A stretch of DNA of 17,441 bases from OMOG01 sp041485845 (lineage in GTDB: Bacteria > Acidobacteriota > Terriglobia > Bryobacterales > Bryobacteraceae), in the NCBI GenBank assembly GCA_041485845.1, contig JBGPKH010000118.1:1-17441 (forward strand), given 5' to 3'. Both the position numbers and the translations under genes were made by a program. Of the stretch, positions 14,392-17,441 are shown piece after piece; position 1 is the first letter of the stretch; each line of letters opens with the position of its first letter. Under the pieces are notes generated by a model. The model worked only from the letters and a program-made list of their open reading frames with translations, searched no databases and was not told where the DNA came from.

Positions 14392-15672
14392 TCACTTGCG
14401 CGGGCGGATCACTTCTTCGTTGAGGTACGGCCGCAGCGCTTCCGGAATCACCACGCAGCCGTCCTTCCGCTGGCAGTTCTCCACGATCGCCACCCAGGTT
14501 CGTCCCACGGCCAGGCCGCTGCCATTCAGCGTGTGGACGTACTCCGGCTTCTTTGCGCCGCGGAAACGGATGCCCGCGCGGCGCGCCTGGAAGGACTCGT
14601 AGTTCGAACAGGAGGAGATCTCCTTGTAAGCGTTCTGGCCGGGCAGCCACACTTCGATGTCGTAGGTCTTGGCGTTGGAGAAGCCGAGATCGCCGGTGGA
14701 GAGGACCACGGTGCGGAAGGGAAGCCCGAGCCGGCGCAGGATGTCCTCGGCGTCGGCGGTCAGCTTCTCCAGTTCGTCGTAGCTCTGTTCGGGCCGGGTG
14801 AACTTCACCAGCTCCACCTTCTGAAACTGGTGCACCCGAATAATGCCGCGCACGTCGCGGCCGTACGAGCCGGCCTCGCTGCGAAAGCAGGGAGTATAAG
14901 CGCAGAGCCGGATGGGCAGCGTGTCGCCTTCGAGCGTTTCGCCGGCGTAAATATTGGTTACGGGCACTTCGGCGGTGGGAACCAGCCAGAAATCGTGGCC
15001 CTCGCACTTGAACAGGTCTTCCTTGAATTTGGGTAACTGGCCCGTGCCGAACAGGCTCTTGGAGTTCACCATGAACGGCGGCAGGACCTCGGTGTATCCG
15101 TGTTCGCGGGTGTGAACGTCGAGCATGAAGTTGATGAGGGCGCGCTCGAGCTTCGCGCCCATGTCCCAGTAGAGGGCAAACCGCGCGCCCGCGATTTTGG
15201 CGGCGCGCTCCAGGTCCAGAATGCCCAGCGCGGGGCCCAGGTCCCAATGCGCCTTGGGCTCGAAATCGAACCGCGGGGGCTCGCCCGAGCGGCGGATCTC
15301 GACGTTGTCGGCTTCGGTTTTGCCCGGCGGAACCGATTCGTGGGGGACGTTGGGAATGCCCGCGAGCAACTCCCGAAACTCGTCATCCAGGGATTTGACC
15401 TGCTGATCGAGGGACGCGGTCTCGGATTTCAGGGCTCGCACCCGCTCCTGCTGTTCGGTGGTGTCGATGCCGGCGCGCTTCCGTTTTCCGATCTCGGCGC
15501 TTTCTTCGTTAACCCGAGCCTTCAACTCTTCGGTCTGGGATATGGCGGCCCGCCGGCGCTGGTCCAACTCACGAAACTGGTCGAGTTGAGGGAGGGGGCC
15601 CCGCGTGGCAAGGCGTTCCGCAACGCGGTCGAAGTTGTTCCGGAAGTAGTTGAGATCGAGCATTCCCTCCAT
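14392..15672 (-). CDS. serS: Seryl-tRNA synthetase
   Basis: A 426-residue class II synthetase that charges tRNA-Ser (and tRNA-Sec) with serine in the cytoplasm. The N-terminal antiparallel coiled coil that grips the tRNA long variable arm spans about 30-105. The catalytic core shows TAEVPVTN (233-240), motif 2 FRSEAGSYGRDVRGIIRVHQF split around residues 263-283, the serine-binding region and motif 3 GSGLAVGRT (384-392). Length matches the bacterial family. Two starts compete, ATG 15672 (MEG) and ATG 15663 (MLDLNYF, the usual family N-terminus); GGAGGGA sits too close to the second to be decisive. A small CxH/CxxC gene ends 23 nt upstream on the same strand. Confidence 0.97.
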   Translation of the reverse strand: MEGMLDLNYFRNNFDRVAERLATRGPLPQLDQFRELDQRRRAAISQTEELKARVNEESAEIGKRKRAGIDTTEQQERVRALKSETASLDQQVKSLDDEFRELLAGIPNVPHESVPPGKTEADNVEIRRSGEPPRFDFEPKAHWDLGPALGILDLERAAKIAGARFALYWDMGAKLERALINFMLDVHTREHGYTEVLPPFMVNSKSLFGTGQLPKFKEDLFKCEGHDFWLVPTAEVPVTNIYAGETLEGDTLPIRLCAYTPCFRSEAGSYGRDVRGIIRVHQFQKVELVKFTRPEQSYDELEKLTADAEDILRRLGLPFRTVVLSTGDLGFSNAKTYDIEVWLPGQNAYKEISSCSNYESFQARRAGIRFRGAKKPEYVHTLNGSGLAVGRTWVAIVENCQRKDGCVVIPEALRPYLNEEVIRPRK

Positions 15673-15695
15673 GCTAGCGCAAGCGCTGGAGGGGG

Positions 15696-15836
15696 CTATT
15701 CTTCGTCGTCCTCGACTTTCACGGGTTCAAGGTCTTCAGCCTCGAAGATCTGACGGCAATCGAGGCATTCGAGATAGTCGACGCCGTCTCTCCGGGCGAT
15801 AATCCGGGTCCGGTTGTGGTCACAAGCGGTTTGCAT
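15696..15836 (-). CDS. Small zinc-ribbon-like protein (CxH/CxxC) upstream of serS
   Basis: A 46-residue frame from ATG 15836 to TAG 15696. The product carries Cys5-x-His7 and, after a short beta-like stretch (TRIIARRDGVDYLECLDC), Cys24-x-x-Cys27, the four ligands of a zinc ribbon. The end is acidic (EPVKVEDDEE). It lies 23 nt upstream of serS on the same strand and would be transcribed with it. The upstream ribosome site is weak. Function is unknown; similar small zinc ribbons are often annotated as hypothetical proteins. Confidence 0.68.
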   Translation of the reverse strand: MQTACDHNRTRIIARRDGVDYLECLDCRQIFEAEDLEPVKVEDDEE

Positions 15837-15920
15837 AACCAACGCTTAGATGAGACATATTCTATCCAGGTACAACAGCTTGTCAAGCCCTCCGTAGGAC
15901 TTTTTTCCCGGGGGCGGCGG

Positions 15921-16139
15921 GACGGGCGGAGGCCACCGGAGGGGCAGGCGGCTACGGGAGCGGGCGGGGGCGACGCGGCGGATGGGAGCGACGGAGCGGG
16001 CGGGGCGACGGGGCGGGACGGGCGGAGGCCACCGGAGGGGCAGGCGGCGACGGGAGCGGGCGGGGGCGACGCGGCGGATGGGAGCGACGGAGCGGGGCGA
16101 CGGGGCGGGACGGGCGGAGGCCACCGGAGGGGCAGGCGG
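15921..16139 (+). repeat. G-rich 96-bp tandem repeat (about 2.3 copies)
   Basis: Units start at 15921, 16017 and 16109 with GACGGGCGGAGGCCACCGGA. The first period is 96 bp; the second is 92 bp because four bases (GGGC) are missing near 16095. The units are nearly identical and the third is partial. G greatly exceeds C on the plus strand. The repeat includes runs able to form a G-quadruplex. Confidence 0.9.
15998..16017 (+). promoter_or_regulatory. Candidate G-quadruplex on the hemB coding strand
   Basis: Four G-runs (15998-16000, 16002-16005, 16010-16013, 16015-16017) with loops of 1, 4 and 1 nt satisfy the standard G3+N1-7 pattern. It lies about 170 bp upstream of the hemB start and sits at the junction of the first and second 96-bp units. 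Confidence 0.55.
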
Positions 16140-16184
16140 CGGGAACGCGCCCGGTTGGAGCGCCGCGAGTTACAATTCTGGTGA

Positions 16185-17156
16185 ATGCCATTCCCCACCC
16201 AACGCCTTCGCCGCCTCCGCGCCAACGAATCGTTGCGCAGCCTGGTACGAGAGACGCACCTTCATCCCGGGCAGTTCATCCTGCCGCTGTTTGTTTGCCC
16301 CGGCGAGGGAGTGCGCCGCGAGATCGGCTCCATGCCCGGGAATTACCAGATGTCCATTGATGAAGTGGTGAAGGAATGCGAGGAGGTGGAGGCGCTGGGC
16401 ATCGGCGGGGTGATCCTGTTTGGACTGCCCGAATCGAAGGACGAGATGGCGTCCGGCGCGTACGACGATAACGGCATCGTGCAGCGCGCCATCCGCGCGA
16501 TCCGCAAGGAGACGGCCAAACTGCTGGTAGTGACCGATGTTTGCAACTGTGAATACACCAGCCACGGACACTGCGGCTACGTCAAAGATGGGGACGTGGA
16601 TAACGACACCACGCTTCAGTGGCTGGCGAAGTCGGCGCTCTCCCACGCGCGCGCGGGGGCGCACATCGTGGCGCCTTCGGACATGATGGACGGCCGCGTA
16701 TGGGCCATCCGCCAGGCGCTGGATGCCAACGGCTACGAGAAGATCGCGATTCTCTCCTATGCCGCGAAGTTCGCTTCGGTGTTCTACGGGCCGTTCCGCG
16801 AGGCTGCCGAATCGGCGCCGCAGTTCGGCGACCGCCGCAGCTACCAGATGGACCCGGCCAACGGGCGCGAAGCCATGCGCGAGATTGAGTTGGACCTTCA
16901 GGAGGGCGCCGACATGATCATGGTGAAACCGGCGATGCCGTACCTGGACCTGATCTGCCAGGCGCGCCAGCGGTTCGACGTCCCCATCGCGGCGTACCAG
17001 GTAAGCGGCGAATATTCCATGATCGTGGCGGCGGCGCGCAACGGCTGGCTGGATCACGACCGGGCTATGATCGAGAGCCTCACCTCGATTACGCGCGCCG
17101 GCGCGGCAATCATCCTCACGTACTTCGCCAAGCCGGCGGCGCGGCTGTTGGGGTAG
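16185..17156 (+). CDS. hemB: Delta-aminolevulinic acid dehydratase (porphobilinogen synthase)
   Basis: A 323-residue enzyme that condenses two 5-aminolevulinate molecules into porphobilinogen, the second common step of haem and other tetrapyrrole synthesis. The Zn-type metal site is complete: Asp118-x-Cys120-x-Cys122 and Cys130 within DVCNCEYTSHGHCGY. The two active-site lysines are Lys195 (YAAKFASVFYGPFR) and the Schiff-base Lys248 (MVKPAMPYLD). Length matches the family. The ATG at 16185 has only a weak upstream GGTG. The gene faces away from serS across a G-rich repeat region. No other haem gene is in the window. Confidence 0.97.
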   Translation: MPFPTQRLRRLRANESLRSLVRETHLHPGQFILPLFVCPGEGVRREIGSMPGNYQMSIDEVVKECEEVEALGIGGVILFGLPESKDEMASGAYDDNGIVQRAIRAIRKETAKLLVVTDVCNCEYTSHGHCGYVKDGDVDNDTTLQWLAKSALSHARAGAHIVAPSDMMDGRVWAIRQALDANGYEKIAILSYAAKFASVFYGPFREAAESAPQFGDRRSYQMDPANGREAMREIELDLQEGADMIMVKPAMPYLDLICQARQRFDVPIAAYQVSGEYSMIVAAARNGWLDHDRAMIESLTSITRAGAAIILTYFAKPAARLLG

Positions 17157-17183
17157 CCGGTCAGTCTGAGATCGCCGGGTTGG

Positions 17184-17199
17184 CAGACGGAAGCGTCTG
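17184..17199. repeat. Perfect 6-bp hairpin after hemB
   Basis: CAGACG, loop GAAG, CGTCTG, 27 bp after the hemB stop. It resembles short intergenic REP-like hairpins and has no T-run. Confidence 0.4.
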
Positions 17200-17303
17200 T
17201 CCCATGTTGGGGCCGTCGGAGACTGGGTGCTTATTGACCGGCCGATCTCTCGTCAAGTGCTTACACGTTTTCGGGAAGCTCTCGCCCGTCGACCGCTCGG
17301 TTG

Positions 17304-17360
17304 AAAAACCCGCCATTTGTTCGCCCCTTGTTCCCCATATCTTCGCCTCGGCGGGTTTTT
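17304..17360 (+). terminator. Terminator-like inverted repeat downstream of hemB
   Basis: AAAAACCCGCC (17304-17314) and GGCGGGTTTTT (17350-17360) form a perfect 11-bp stem ending in five Ts. The same arms give a T-tract in the opposite direction, so it could act both ways. The 35-nt loop is long for an intrinsic terminator, which lowers confidence. Confidence 0.5.
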
Positions 17361-17441
17361 CATTGCCTTTGGTGGGCCGCAGGCCCATGCGGAACTCGGT
17401 TGAAGACGCGGCGAAGAACCGGCGAAAATACCCGACCCGCA

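Larger units (their letters stand above)
15837..16184. promoter_or_regulatory. Divergent intergenic region between the serS operon and hemB
   Basis: About 350 bp that must hold promoters for both the minus-strand small gene-serS unit and the plus-strand hemB. It is dominated by the G-rich tandem repeat. Close to hemB, TACAAT at 16171-16176 is a -10-like hexamer only 9 nt before the ATG, with no matching -35 at normal spacing, so a leaderless or short-leader transcript is possible but unproven. Confidence 0.4.
17157..17441. other. Region after hemB with hairpins, no supported gene
   Basis: No convincing coding frame. It holds the complementary pairs GCCGGTCA (17156-17163) with TGACCGGC (17235-17242) and GAGATCG (17168-17174) with CGATCTC (17243-17249), arranged in crossing order; the hairpins at 17184-17199 and 17373-17387; and the terminator-like repeat at 17304-17360. 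Confidence 0.45.

Noticed and set aside
15816..16184. Plus-strand frame translating the 96-bp repeat into a 32-residue repeat protein ending at hemB
   Set aside because: The in-frame repeat follows simply from 96 being divisible by three. Composition is only Gly/Ala/Arg/Asp, it overlaps the small zinc-ribbon gene in antisense, and it has no ribosome site.

Overview
The window looks like chromosomal DNA from a high-GC Acidobacteriota, most likely a Solibacter/Bryobacter-like member. This is an inference from gene content: a Gfo/Idh/MocA oxidoreductase beside a secreted ThuA-like protein, an Oar-type TonB-receptor remnant, and short GC-rich intergenic hairpins. No rRNA or other phylogenetic marker is present to confirm it.

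Layout. (1) 1-1836, plus strand: the 3' end of a Gfo/Idh/MocA oxidoreductase and an exported ThuA-like protein, both probably for sugar catabolism. (2) About 1840-11000: an accessory region, visibly poorer in G+C than its flanks. It holds a TIR-domain protein (plus strand, 2332-3585). Converging on it is a minus-strand operon of tyrosine recombinase, Eco57I-like N6-adenine methyltransferase and small PD-(D/E)XK nuclease (8856 to 4084). Next comes a repeat field in which a roughly 170-bp two-hairpin element occurs twice, about 890 bp apart in the same orientation, bracketing an orphan ORF. A HicA-HicB toxin-antitoxin pair follows. (3) About 11069-11549: a broken Oar/TonB-receptor fragment with a frameshift at a C run. 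(4) 11757-17156: vertically inherited-looking genes: a three-gene ABC-2-type exporter operon (small membrane protein, permease, ATPase), a 46-residue CxH/CxxC protein plus serS (minus strand), and the divergent hemB (plus strand). A G-rich 96-bp tandem repeat with G-quadruplex potential lies between the last two divergent units. (5) 17157-17441: hairpins and a terminator-like inverted repeat.

How it works together. The central region reads as a defence island. It has a probable NAD-cleaving TIR effector with a C-terminal beta-rich sensor-like half, a restriction-modification pair that appears translationally coupled and sits directly downstream of its own recombinase, and a HicAB addiction module. 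The most unusual feature is the duplicated two-hairpin element. Its two copies differ in sequence in the stem arms yet keep base pairing, and keep a one-base bulge at the same place, which suggests selection for a folded DNA or RNA. Lying just upstream of a complete tyrosine recombinase gene, it could be a structured recombination site bracketing a cassette, or a duplicated structured RNA. Neither is proven here.
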